From Phycisphaerales bacterium (lineage in GTDB: Bacteria > Planctomycetota > Phycisphaerae > Phycisphaerales > UBA1924), in assembly GCA_028289195.1 (NCBI GenBank), contig JANQQR010000022.1:62001-126000 (forward strand): a stretch of DNA of 64,000 nucleotides, read 5' to 3'. Below the pieces are notes generated by a model that searched no databases, was not told the origin of the DNA, and saw only the letters and a program-made list of their open reading frames with translations. Below, piece after piece: positions 42,949 through 50,696 of the stretch (its first letter is position 1; each line of letters begins with the position of its first letter). The position numbers were made by a program, and so were the translations under genes.

Positions 42949-44433
42949 CTAGGCGTAGCGCTCGAAGCTCGATCGATGGCCCGCATCCAGGGCGACGATC
43001 AGGTATCGCAACGCATCGCAGGCGTGGTCCGGGCCGTCCTTGACCGGCGACGGATCGCCGGGGCGATCGGGCGGGTAGTGGTAGTCCCGCAACGACTCGA
43101 TCAGCACGCGGCAGCGCGCGTGCACGATCAACCCGGGCGAACCCGACGCGGGCCCGAGGCGGGCGCGCACGGCCTCGATTCCTGTCTGGACGCCCGCGCG
43201 AGGCGCCTTGACGACCAGCCCGGCCCGACGCATCTCGGCGATGTTGGACCGACCGGTCTGCTCGCGCGTCTGGGCTCCCGCCGGGTCGACCCCCACCCAC
43301 GCGGGCACCGGCCAGGGGCCGGCGCCCGAGCCCGGATCCCCACTGAGGATCGACGCGATGTCCCGGCGCAGCAGACGCCTGGCCCCGCTGGACTCATCGA
43401 TAATGCGGAGGACCTTGTCCTCCCCGAGCTGCGCCCACAGCAGCACCGACGGGTGGCGATAACCGAAGTCCATGCCGACGAACCATCTCCCTTCGGGTGC
43501 CGCCTCGAACATCGCCACGTGCAGGTCGGTGTCGAACTCGCTGTAGACGCAGCCCTCACGGCTTGGCCGAAGGCACAGCATCTCCGACTCCCAGGCCCGC
43601 ACGCTCGCCCGGCGCTTCAGGGCGATCGCGTCGTCGATCGGCACGTGCCCGGCGACCCGCGCGCTGTCCTTGGCTCGGCTCGCGCACTCGCTCTGGAGCG
43701 GGCAGGGCTCGCAGGGCCGGTCGTCGTCGCAGCGGTCCAGCACGTCGACCACCCCCCACCTGAACACCCGGCGCACACCGGGCTCGTCGACCACGCGCGA
43801 CATCAGCCCGCCCGGCGAGTGCATGGTGCTGAGGGCCTCGATGCCGGCGCGCACGAACTCGCCGGAGGGGAGCGTCGCCGAGCGGACCGTCAGTTGGGCG
43901 GCGTTCCACACCTCCGGGTTGAACAGTTCCAACTCGTCGCACCGCAGCCGGTGCGGGCGGGCGCCGCGGACCGAGGTGTGCGACTGTGCGAGCACCTCGG
44001 CGCTGGAGCCGTTGCGCAGTCGAACGCGTCGTTCGGTGATGCGCCCGTCGATGAGGTCTCGCATGACGCGCGACTCCAGGATCGATCGCAGGTGCGCAAG
44101 CATGCGCTGTGACTGCTGGAGCGAGCCTCCCAGGATCTTCACCTCGATGCCCGCCTTGAAGTGCAGATCGAGCACCGTGGCGAGCGCGCCGTAGAACGTC
44201 TTCCCTCCTCCCCTGCAGGCCCAGACCACGCAATCGCGCGTCCCGCCCCTTTCTTGCTCGGGGGGCTCGAAGAACGCATGACAGAGGTAGTCGAACGGAG
44301 CATCGCTGCCCGGGTCGAGCCCGCGCAGCGGCACGTGGATCCCCAGCACGACCGACAGCCAGGCGTGCAGCTGCGCGGGGGTCCGGGGGCGCACGTCGCG
44401 CAGGGCGAGGCGCTCGGGCACGCGCTCGCTCAC
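42949..44433 (-). CDS. Phage-type terminase large subunit
   Basis: A 494-residue protein with the two parts of a TerL packaging motor. ATPase: Walker A CRGGGKT at 73-79, Walker B with acidic pair D166-E167 (LRCDELELF), and QQSQRM near 108. RNase-H-like nuclease: VGMDFGYRHPSVLLW with its first Asp near residue 330, then GVDPAG, and the final DHACDALRY near the C-terminus. Unusual is a Cys cluster between the parts, C-x5-C-x2-C-x5-C (DRCDDDRPCEPCPLQSEC), which may bind zinc. GTG 44433 overlaps the upstream gene by 4 bp. It is intact, so selection seems to keep it. Confidence 0.85.
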   Translation of the reverse strand: MSERVPERLALRDVRPRTPAQLHAWLSVVLGIHVPLRGLDPGSDAPFDYLCHAFFEPPEQERGGTRDCVVWACRGGGKTFYGALATVLDLHFKAGIEVKILGGSLQQSQRMLAHLRSILESRVMRDLIDGRITERRVRLRNGSSAEVLAQSHTSVRGARPHRLRCDELELFNPEVWNAAQLTVRSATLPSGEFVRAGIEALSTMHSPGGLMSRVVDEPGVRRVFRWGVVDVLDRCDDDRPCEPCPLQSECASRAKDSARVAGHVPIDDAIALKRRASVRAWESEMLCLRPSREGCVYSEFDTDLHVAMFEAAPEGRWFVGMDFGYRHPSVLLWAQLGEDKVLRIIDESSGARRLLRRDIASILSGDPGSGAGPWPVPAWVGVDPAGAQTREQTGRSNIAEMRRAGLVVKAPRAGVQTGIEAVRARLGPASGSPGLIVHARCRVLIESLRDYHYPPDRPGDPSPVKDGPDHACDALRYLIVALDAGHRSSFERYA

Positions 44434-44801
44434 GGATCGCCTGCCGCCCGGCGCCCCAGGCGCTCGAGCGCTCCGAGGATGGCGTCGGTGTCGACGTGCG
44501 CGGGGGGATTGTCCGCCTCGACGCCGGCGTTCTTGAGCGGGAGCGAGAGCGGCAGCGGCGCCTTGAGCAGGTCGAGGCCGGCCTTGCGCGCGTCTTCCGG
44601 GTTCTCGGCGTCCCGGAGCGCGGCGCGCAACGCGCGTGCGCTCTCAGCCTTGCCTGTGGCGACGCACAGGTGCGCCCGCAGCGTCGCGATCTCGCACCGG
44701 CGGATCAGCGATCGAACGCACCGATCGTGATCGGTGCTTCCGGCGCTCGCGTGCTCAGCACGCACATCGGGCGCTCCGGATGATCGCGAGGAAACGCTCA
44801 C
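44430..44801 (-). CDS. Possible terminase small subunit
   Basis: A 123-residue protein. I set the start at GTG 44801, which overlaps the stop of the ATPase gene (GTGA); the frame is open further upstream only inside that gene. The predicted helices are ALRAALRDAENPEDARKAGL and ILGALERLGRRAAG, with RCEIATLRAHLCVATGKAES before them. Position directly before TerL, small size and helical make-up fit a TerS role; I see no clear DNA-binding motif, so the function rests on context. Confidence 0.5.
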   Translation of the reverse strand: MSVSSRSSGAPDVRAEHASAGSTDHDRCVRSLIRRCEIATLRAHLCVATGKAESARALRAALRDAENPEDARKAGLDLLKAPLPLSLPLKNAGVEADNPPAHVDTDAILGALERLGRRAAGDP

Positions 44802-46153
44802 GGGTGCGTGAACGCCACGGGATTGGGCGCCAGCGCGACCCGGGCGGCGCCGCGCAGCAGGTCCAGAGGCGCGGCGTCGGCCAGACGCCTCGACGCCCGG
44901 CTGGCGCGGGCCCATCGTCGCAGTTCTTCCAGGAGGAAGTCGGGCCGGCGTGCGCTCGCCAGGGCCAGGGCCGGGGTCGCCAGTTCGTGCGCCTGCAGGG
45001 CGCACGCCTCCAGGGCCTCGAGCAGGCGCTCGTGCCTCGCTTCAGGCGCAAGGCGGTGGAGACGCATCCCCGCGCGGGCGTGGAAGCCGGACGCGTGCGC
45101 GTGCACGCTGAACGCCTCGGTGCGTTGCGTGAGCGGCTCCGCGAGGTACGACTCGACCAGGCGGCGCGCGATGCCGAGACATCGCACGCGCGGGTCGACG
45201 ATCGTGCGCGCAAGACGCCGGATTTCTCGATTGAGTCGGAGGGCGCTCGCACGCTTGTCTCCCCCCGAGAAGCGTCCGGGCCAGGCGATTTCGCGCCATC
45301 GGCCGTTGAGCGTGGGCATCGCGACGCCCAGGACCCCCAGCGGTTCTCCGGTGGGGGTGTGTGTCGCGCGCAGCACGCGCACGAGCGCGCGGGGCTCGCC
45401 GGCTCGATAGTGGAGCGGGAGCATCGCGCGCAGGTCGTCCCGCGTGCCGGGCTCGATGGCGATCTCCGTCGAGAGCGGCGCGCCGTGACCCGACTCGATC
45501 GGATCGAGCACCACCCGGTGCGACGCGCCCGTGCGCACGCGCAGCGTGTGGCGAGCGCCAAGATCGGCCGAGGCCTCCGGCCGATGCGTCGCGCAGAGCA
45601 GCGCGACATCCTTGTCGCGGGCCCATCGCGCCAGGGTGGTGGCGATCGCCCGCGCCCCCAGCGGATCGAGCGAGGCCCCGAGTTCATCGACGATCACGAG
45701 CGTCCGGCGACGCAGCGAAACGTCTCTTTCGACCTCGTGCATGAGCAACGCCAGGCGCAGGCGCTCGAGTTGGCCGGCGCTCAGCTGGTCGGCCGGGCGG
45801 GCGAAGCACGCCGGATCACCGAGCCCGCACGAGCACAAAAGGCGCATGGTCTGATCCGGCGAGGCGCCGATGAGATCGATCGGCGCCCGGTTCGCGACAC
45901 TCGCCGGGGCGCTCAGGACGCGCCAGCCGGCTCCGGAGGCCTCGAGCGCGACCCGGGCGAGCAGTGTGGTCTTGCCCGCCCCGCTGGCGCCGATGAGGCA
46001 GACGCTCCGATCACGTTCGAGATGCCGGAGGATCCGGTTTGCGCTTTCGCCGGGCTCCGGTCGTGATCGCAGCGCGGGCGTCTCGAGATCGACGCCGAGG
46101 GCGGCGCACGCGCGGAGCGCCCGTTCGGTGGGAGCGGCGACGACGCCGGTCAT
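44798..46153 (-). CDS. ABC-type ATPase fused to a GNAT-like domain
   Basis: A 451-residue protein, ATG 46153 overlapping the HTH gene by 4 bp. Residues ~30-235 are an ABC-class ATPase without membrane helices: Walker A GASGAGKTT near 57, an LSAGQLERLRLAL signature, Walker B LVIVDELG with the following SLDP, and a switch His in ATHRPEAS. The C-terminal ~200 residues have GNAT character: RALVRVLRATHTPTGEPLGV then LGVAMPTLNG strands and CLGIARRLVESYL. I know of phage GNAT-fold proteins that modify DNA bases (Mom of phage Mu), and a role of that type is possible but unproven. It stands between a regulator and terminase genes, which argues for DNA or packaging work rather than transport. Confidence 0.65.
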   Translation of the reverse strand: MTGVVAAPTERALRACAALGVDLETPALRSRPEPGESANRILRHLERDRSVCLIGASGAGKTTLLARVALEASGAGWRVLSAPASVANRAPIDLIGASPDQTMRLLCSCGLGDPACFARPADQLSAGQLERLRLALLMHEVERDVSLRRRTLVIVDELGASLDPLGARAIATTLARWARDKDVALLCATHRPEASADLGARHTLRVRTGASHRVVLDPIESGHGAPLSTEIAIEPGTRDDLRAMLPLHYRAGEPRALVRVLRATHTPTGEPLGVLGVAMPTLNGRWREIAWPGRFSGGDKRASALRLNREIRRLARTIVDPRVRCLGIARRLVESYLAEPLTQRTEAFSVHAHASGFHARAGMRLHRLAPEARHERLLEALEACALQAHELATPALALASARRPDFLLEELRRWARASRASRRLADAAPLDLLRGAARVALAPNPVAFTHP

Positions 46154-46596
46154 CGCACCAGCCCCTCGATGATCGCCATCTCGGTGCGCACCTGGTGGAG
46201 CGTGATTCCCAGGCGAGCAGATGTTGCGCGCAGCGTCTCGCCCTCCAGGACGACGAGCGTCGCGACGCGACGCCGACGATCGGGCCATGCGTCGCGCCCG
46301 CGCATCACACCGACGAAGCGGCGCGACATCATCCGGTCGCCCAGCGAGCGCAGTCGCGTGCGCACCCGTCGCACTGGCACACCCAGAAGGCACGCCACCG
46401 ATTCGGCGCTGCGCCCCTCGCCCCACACCATGTCGATGAGTTCCCGATCCCCCGGCGCCAGCAGGGCGGCCCGCAGGAGCATGCGCTCGGCGTAGTCCCG
46501 CGAGCCCGTTCTGGTTCGGAGGTCGGTGTGGCGTGGGTACGGCCCAGGGGCGGGATCTGGGACGGGACTGGGAGCGGGGTCTGCGAGCTGGATCAT
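46150..46596 (-). CDS. Helix-turn-helix protein of the phage-like operon
   Basis: A 148-residue protein. I prefer ATG 46596 (MIQLADPAPS); a longer form from 46656 would begin inside the operator. After a Pro-rich N-terminus come two helix-turn-helix units like sigma region 4: LLAPGDRELIDMVWGEGRSA followed by LLGVPVRRVRTRLRSLG, and VVLEGETLRATSARLGITLH. It is probably a DNA-binding regulator, perhaps a late-gene activator. It is the first gene of four overlapping genes and is divergent from the S24 repressor. Confidence 0.6.
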   Translation of the reverse strand: MIQLADPAPSPVPDPAPGPYPRHTDLRTRTGSRDYAERMLLRAALLAPGDRELIDMVWGEGRSAESVACLLGVPVRRVRTRLRSLGDRMMSRRFVGVMRGRDAWPDRRRRVATLVVLEGETLRATSARLGITLHQVRTEMAIIEGLVR

Positions 46597-46650
46597 GCGA
46601 TGTGGTCCCTCGGAAGCCGGGTCGCGCCTTGACACGACACCGATTGGGCT

Positions 46651-46668
46651 GTTCACTATCTAGTGAAC
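46651..46668. promoter_or_regulatory. 18-bp palindromic operator between divergent genes
   Basis: GTTCACTATCTAGTGAAC: perfect 8-bp arms with a 2-bp centre, between the S24 repressor and the HTH-ATPase-terminase operon. The size and symmetry suit a dimeric cI/LexA-like repressor. A further palindrome GGTATACC is at 46678-46685. The spacer region is AT-rich against a GC-rich background. Confidence 0.7.
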
Positions 46669-46718
46669 ATATCAACAGGTATACCACATCACGACCGATA
46701 TGCAAGGTGTTTGTTTGG

Positions 46719-46724
46719 TATCAT
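46719..46724 (+). promoter_or_regulatory. -10 box TATCAT, leaderless-type repressor promoter
   Basis: GGTATCAT lies 7 nt before GTG 46732. A leaderless repressor mRNA would recall the lambda cI transcript from PRM. Confidence 0.5.
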
Positions 46725-46731
46725 CGGCATC

Positions 46732-47571
46732 GTGCGCACCGGACCAGCGACCATGGGCTCACTCGGCCAGATCATTCGCTCGCGGCGTTCCGAACTGGGG
46801 CTGACGCTCCAGGCGCTCGCGGAGCGCGTGGGCTGCGCGCGCAGCTATCTCTCGACCATCGAGAACGATCGGCGCGACAACCCCCCTTCCGCCGACCTGC
46901 TGCGCCGCCTCGAAAAGAGCCTGCACCTTGAACCCGGACGCCTGGTCGACGAGGGCGAGTGGGAAGCGACGCCTGGGGGAGTTCGCCGACGGATGCTGTC
47001 GCTGGAAAGCGAGAGCAAGCTGGCCCGGCGCCTCGCGCAAGTCCTTGCCAGCCAAGGGATCGATGAGCTGCACCGCTCGGGGGAGTTGCAGCGCCTCGTT
47101 GACCACCTCGGCGCAGGCGCCGGCGACGGCGTGGGCGAGGGCGTCGCGCTGCCGACGCAGGTGCCGGTGATCAACAAGGTCGTCGCGGGCTACCCGCGCG
47201 AATTCACCGACCTCGACTACCCCGCCCGGATCGCAGACGACTACGTCTCGGTGCCCCACGTGCGGGACCCGGACGCGTTTGCCGCCCGCGTGGTTGGCGA
47301 CAGCATGGAGCCCTCGTATCACGAGGGCGACATCGTCGTCTTCAGCCCCGAGACCGACGCGACGCACGGCTCGGACTGCTTCGTCCGCCTCAGCCCGGAC
47401 CCGCCCCACTCCGGTGAGAGCACGTTCAAGCGGGTGTTCTTCGAGGAGGATGATCGCGAGCAGCGGATCCGCCTCCAGCCCCTGAATTCGGCGTACGCGC
47501 CCCGGGTCGTGGGGCGTGAGGCGATCGCGGGGATGTACCGGGCGGTCTACGTCGTCCGCCCGGTCGACTGA
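46732..47571 (+). CDS. S24 (LexA/cI-like) phage repressor
   Basis: A 279-residue repressor counted from GTG 46732; ATG 46753 (MGSLGQIIRSRRSELGL) is an alternative. Residues 11-60 are an XRE-type HTH (LTLQALAERVGCARSYLSTI). The C-terminal domain is peptidase S24: VVGDSMEPSYHEGD with nucleophile S191, TFKRVFF with general base K233, and an Ala-Gly pair at 152-153 (KVVAGYP) in the place where LexA and cI are self-cleaved. RecA-stimulated inactivation after DNA damage is therefore plausible. It most likely controls the divergent operon through the palindrome at 46651. Confidence 0.85.
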   Translation: MRTGPATMGSLGQIIRSRRSELGLTLQALAERVGCARSYLSTIENDRRDNPPSADLLRRLEKSLHLEPGRLVDEGEWEATPGGVRRRMLSLESESKLARRLAQVLASQGIDELHRSGELQRLVDHLGAGAGDGVGEGVALPTQVPVINKVVAGYPREFTDLDYPARIADDYVSVPHVRDPDAFAARVVGDSMEPSYHEGDIVVFSPETDATHGSDCFVRLSPDPPHSGESTFKRVFFEEDDREQRIRLQPLNSAYAPRVVGREAIAGMYRAVYVVRPVD

Positions 47572-47814
47572 GGAGCAACCGGGAGGGGCCGGGGGGCGTA
47601 TCGGGAGCCTCGCCGGGCCGGGTCGCGGGTGTCCGTGCGCCCCGGTCGGTCCCTAGCATCCCGTTCCGGGTGCTGGGAGCGAGGAATCCGGGGATTCGGT
47701 ACCTTGGCTCGCCCGACGCCCTGTCCTGCGGGCTGGCGTTGGCGAACGGATCGGCGGGGAAAGCAGGGGCTGGTGGGCCCCGGACGAGCGAACCTGGAAC
47801 GCGGAGACGGCGCG

Positions 47815-48795
47815 ATGGCGAAGATGTTCTACAGCTTGGAAGAGACCGCTGCGAAGCTCGGCAAGAGCGAGGCGGAAGTGCGCCAGATGGCCAGCAACAA
47901 CGAGATCACCGAGTTCCGCGACGGTGATCGCCTGATCTTCAAGGTCGACCAGATCGACCTGCTCGTCGGCGACGACGAGAACAACGCCTCGGACATGAGC
48001 AGCATGATCCCGCTCATGGATACGAACGCCGGCTCGGCGATCGCCGACTCGCCGATGGCGCCCGCGGCTCCGGCCGCGCCGGCCGACACCGGCATGACCT
48101 CGGAGGAGGTCGAGGGCAGCTCGATCGGTCTGGAAGACTCGTTCTCTCCCGGCGCGAGCGGCAGCTCGCAGGGGCTCAGCGACTTCGACGCCGCGGTCGA
48201 TCTCGGCTCCGGTCTCGCCGACTCGAGCGCGGGCAGCGGCTCGGGCGGCGGTTCGGGCATCGCCGTGTTCGATGCCGAAGAGTTGGAAGCCGCGGACCCC
48301 GCGGCGCAGACACAAATGACCGACGGCGGTCTCGAGGGCGGGCTGAATCTCGATCAGCTCGGCTCGGGCTCCGGCCTTATGGACCTGACGCGCGAGAGCG
48401 ACGACACGTCGCTCGGAGCCGAGGGCCTGCTCGACGACATCTACCAGGGCGGCGACGACGCATCGGAAGAGACCGAGGTCGGCGGCGACCTGTTCGAAGG
48501 CGTGGAATCCGCGCCGGATCTCGATGCGGGCGCCGAGACCGCGGCGGTCGCCGTGGCAGCCGAGCCCTACGACGCCAAGTGGAGCGGCCTTTCCGGCGGC
48601 CTTGCGCTGGGCATGATCGTCGCTGGTGTCGTCGGCATGGGCGTGATGATCATGTCGGTGATGGGCATGGTCCCGCCGATGGTCTACGACCTCGAGCTCG
48701 CCGGGCAGTCGCCCGCGATCGTGTGGATGGCAATCCCCGCCATCGTCGGCATCGTCTGCGGCCTGATCGGCTTTGCGATCAGCAAGGGCGAGTGA
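47815..48795 (+). CDS. HTH_17-type protein with C-terminal membrane helices
   Basis: A 326-residue protein. ATG 47815 begins MAKMFYSLEETAAKLGKSEA, an excisionase/MerR-like helix-turn-helix (residues 5-52, ending RLIFKVDQIDLL). A long acidic, Ser/Gly-rich linker (about 55-240) follows, then two hydrophobic helices (GLALGMIVAGVVGMGVMIMS and WMAIPAIVGIVCGLIGFAI). Membrane-tethered proteins with this HTH are common in planctomycetes; whether they bind DNA or proteins is unknown. It follows the repressor by 243 bp and is probably an ordinary chromosomal gene. Confidence 0.75.
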   Translation: MAKMFYSLEETAAKLGKSEAEVRQMASNNEITEFRDGDRLIFKVDQIDLLVGDDENNASDMSSMIPLMDTNAGSAIADSPMAPAAPAAPADTGMTSEEVEGSSIGLEDSFSPGASGSSQGLSDFDAAVDLGSGLADSSAGSGSGGGSGIAVFDAEELEAADPAAQTQMTDGGLEGGLNLDQLGSGSGLMDLTRESDDTSLGAEGLLDDIYQGGDDASEETEVGGDLFEGVESAPDLDAGAETAAVAVAAEPYDAKWSGLSGGLALGMIVAGVVGMGVMIMSVMGMVPPMVYDLELAGQSPAIVWMAIPAIVGIVCGLIGFAISKGE

Positions 48796-48870
48796 TCTGG
48801 CTGAGGCCGGCCGGATTGCGATTTGCTGAAATCAACCGGAGTTCATCTGGCTGAAACCGACCGGAGTTGA
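48795..48870 (+). repeat. Three imperfect 24-26-bp direct repeats
   Basis: Adjacent copies at 48795-48820, 48821-48844 and 48845-48870 share the pattern TCTGGCTGAAACCGACCGGA. They fill the gap after the HTH-membrane gene, between convergent genes. No T-tract, so not a standard terminator. Confidence 0.6.
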
Positions 48871-48897
48871 GCGAGGCGGTGCTGCGCGCCTGCGGCG

Positions 48898-49494
48898 TTA
48901 GCCGAACTTGTCGATCATCATGCGCGCGATCTTCAGGCCGACGCCGTCGGCGCCGACGAGGATCGTGCCCATGCGCTCGACGGTGTCCATGAATTCGAGC
49001 ATGCTGTCGAGTCGCTCGTTGTGGAGGGCCAGGCGCTCTTCATCGCTCAGCGCGCCGCCGTTGGCGCCCGGGCTCTTCTTGCTCGAGCCCTCGACGCGCG
49101 TGTGGTCTCGGATCTCGTGGAGCGAGGCAAGCACGGGGTCGAGCTCACGCTTCTTGCGCTCGCGGGCGATGGTCTTGAACATCGCCCACACATCGCTCTC
49201 GCACTCGAAGTACTCCTTGCGATCGCCGCGCTTGTGCACACGCGAGATCAGGCCCCAGTCCTGCAGGGCGCGGAGCGTGATCGAGGCGTTGCCCCGGCTG
49301 ATCTCCAGGCGATCGATCACGTCGTCGGTGCACAGCGCCTCGCCGGTGATGTAGAGCAGGGCGTGGACCTCGGCCATCGTGCGGCTGATGCCCCACGCGC
49401 CGCCCATCTGGCCCCAGGCCGAGATGAACTCGTCCTGCGCCGCGGTGACGAGGGCGCCCGGATCCGTGTCGGTCTTTTCTGGAGGGGGGGTCAC
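48898..49494 (-). CDS. GbsR/MarR-family transcriptional regulator
   Basis: A 198-residue regulator. GTG 49494 is taken as start; the upstream frame is open but unsupported. The winged helix lies at about 30-100: EFISAWGQMGGAWGISRTMA, then ALLYITGEALCTDDVIDRL and RGNASITLRALQDWGLISRV (the recognition helix), then the wing KRGDRKEYFE. The conserved WG(I)(S/P)RT segment is a mark of the GbsR branch. The C-terminus is helical and probably dimerises. GbsR proteins often respond to osmolytes, but no such operon is next to it; the gene lies 45 bp downstream of ubiA on the same strand. Confidence 0.82.
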   Translation of the reverse strand: MTPPPEKTDTDPGALVTAAQDEFISAWGQMGGAWGISRTMAEVHALLYITGEALCTDDVIDRLEISRGNASITLRALQDWGLISRVHKRGDRKEYFECESDVWAMFKTIARERKKRELDPVLASLHEIRDHTRVEGSSKKSPGANGGALSDEERLALHNERLDSMLEFMDTVERMGTILVGADGVGLKIARMMIDKFG

Positions 49495-49538
49495 GTCCGT
49501 GAAGGATAGGCGGAGGGAGCGTTCGGAGAGCGGGCCCT

Positions 49539-50501
49539 CTACACCAGCACGTCCACGCACCCCGCGATCCCCAGCACGACCGAGACGATGCCGTTGAGCG
49601 TGAAGAACGCCAGCGGAAGGCCCGCGACGCCCCGCCGGGCCAGGACGATGTGCTCGAACACGAGGATCAGACCGACCCCCAGCGTCGCAACGCTGAACAC
49701 GTATGCGAGGCGCTCATCGGGGAAGTTCGCCCAGACGAGCATCGCGAACGCGCCGAGGTGCATCAGGCGGCTGACCCACAGTGCGCCGCGCGCGCCGAGC
49801 TTGGCCGGGATCGAGTGCAGACCCCTCTCGCGATCGAATTCGAGATCCTGCAGGGCGTACGCCACATCGAACCCGGCGACCCACAGCAGCACGAATCCTG
49901 CCAGAAGCACGACGGCCTGCGCCGCGGGCGCCCACGACCACAGCAGGCCGGGGTTGATCGCGATCATCGCCGCGATCGGGCTGATCGCCAGTGCGCCGCC
50001 CAGGAACACATGGGCGAGCGCCGTGAATCGTTTGGTGTAGGAGTACAGCGCGATCCACCCGAGCACGGGCACGCTCAGGATCAGGGGCCACGGGTTCGAG
50101 AACACGAGGAACCCGGCGCAGCACCCGATGAAGAGCAGCGCGCTGGCGAGAGCGATCACCCACCCCTGCCCGACGCCCAGAGCACCAGATGCAACGGCGC
50201 GCCCCGAGGTCCTGGGGTTGTCGCGATCGAACCGGTGGTCCGCCAGGCGATTGACCAGCATGGCCCAGGTGCGCGCGAGCACCATGCACGCGATGATGAG
50301 GCCGAGCTGCCCCGCGAAGCGCCCGGGACGCTCCAGATCCGCGCCGAGAAACGACGCCAGCAGCGCGAACGGCAACGCGAACACGCTGTGGGCCAGCTTG
50401 ATGTCAGACAGCGCCAGGGCGAGCGTCCGGGCGGGCCCGTTGTCGTCGGCGGAGGGCTCCTGAGAGCTCCTGGACACGTGTTTTTGGTCTGTGTCTTTCA
50501 A
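49539..50501 (-). CDS. ubiA: UbiA-family polyprenyltransferase
   Basis: An up to 320-residue integral membrane prenyltransferase; the start is TTG 50501 or GTG 50477. It has the two Asp motifs that bind prenyl-diphosphate magnesium: NRLADHRFDRDNPRT near residue 85 and DLEFDRERGLHSIP near 215, with about eight membrane helices. It transfers a polyprenyl chain to an aromatic acid. With UbiX at 51854 and no sign of ubiquinone in this phylum, the likely pathway is menaquinone by the futalosine route (MqnP type), so the gene symbol marks the family only. Confidence 0.85.
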   Translation of the reverse strand: MKDTDQKHVSRSSQEPSADDNGPARTLALALSDIKLAHSVFALPFALLASFLGADLERPGRFAGQLGLIIACMVLARTWAMLVNRLADHRFDRDNPRTSGRAVASGALGVGQGWVIALASALLFIGCCAGFLVFSNPWPLILSVPVLGWIALYSYTKRFTALAHVFLGGALAISPIAAMIAINPGLLWSWAPAAQAVVLLAGFVLLWVAGFDVAYALQDLEFDRERGLHSIPAKLGARGALWVSRLMHLGAFAMLVWANFPDERLAYVFSVATLGVGLILVFEHIVLARRGVAGLPLAFFTLNGIVSVVLGIAGCVDVLV

Positions 50502-50511
50502 TAAATGTTGA

Positions 50512-50664
50512 TTTCTGAAAGAAACGCATGAGGCGTTTCAGTGTTCTGCACAGGCCAAACCTGTCGTTTCAGAACCTGCGTTTTTTTGAAATTATTGCTT
50601 GCTCGGGTCGCGGAATCCTGTCATGATCGGCCTGCTGGTTTCAGTCTGACGCCGATCCCTGAAA
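50512..50664. promoter_or_regulatory. AT-rich region with five TTTCAG/CTGAAA sites
   Basis: CTGAAA or TTTCAG at 50515-50520, 50536-50541, 50567-50572, 50639-50644 and 50659-50664, in the 195-bp gap between divergent ubiA and fic. Within it, GAAACGC-ATGAG-GCGTTTC (50521-50539) is a perfect inverted repeat, and TTTCTGAAA (50512-50520) is another. The arrangement suggests cooperative binding of one regulator, perhaps the Fic protein's own winged helix. Confidence 0.6.
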
Positions 50665-50696
50665 TCATACCCTCGTTTCCGCCCGCATTCTTCGCC

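Noticed and set aside
42949-47571. Complete prophage
   Set aside because: No integrase, capsid, tail tape measure or attachment repeats were seen around the terminase genes.
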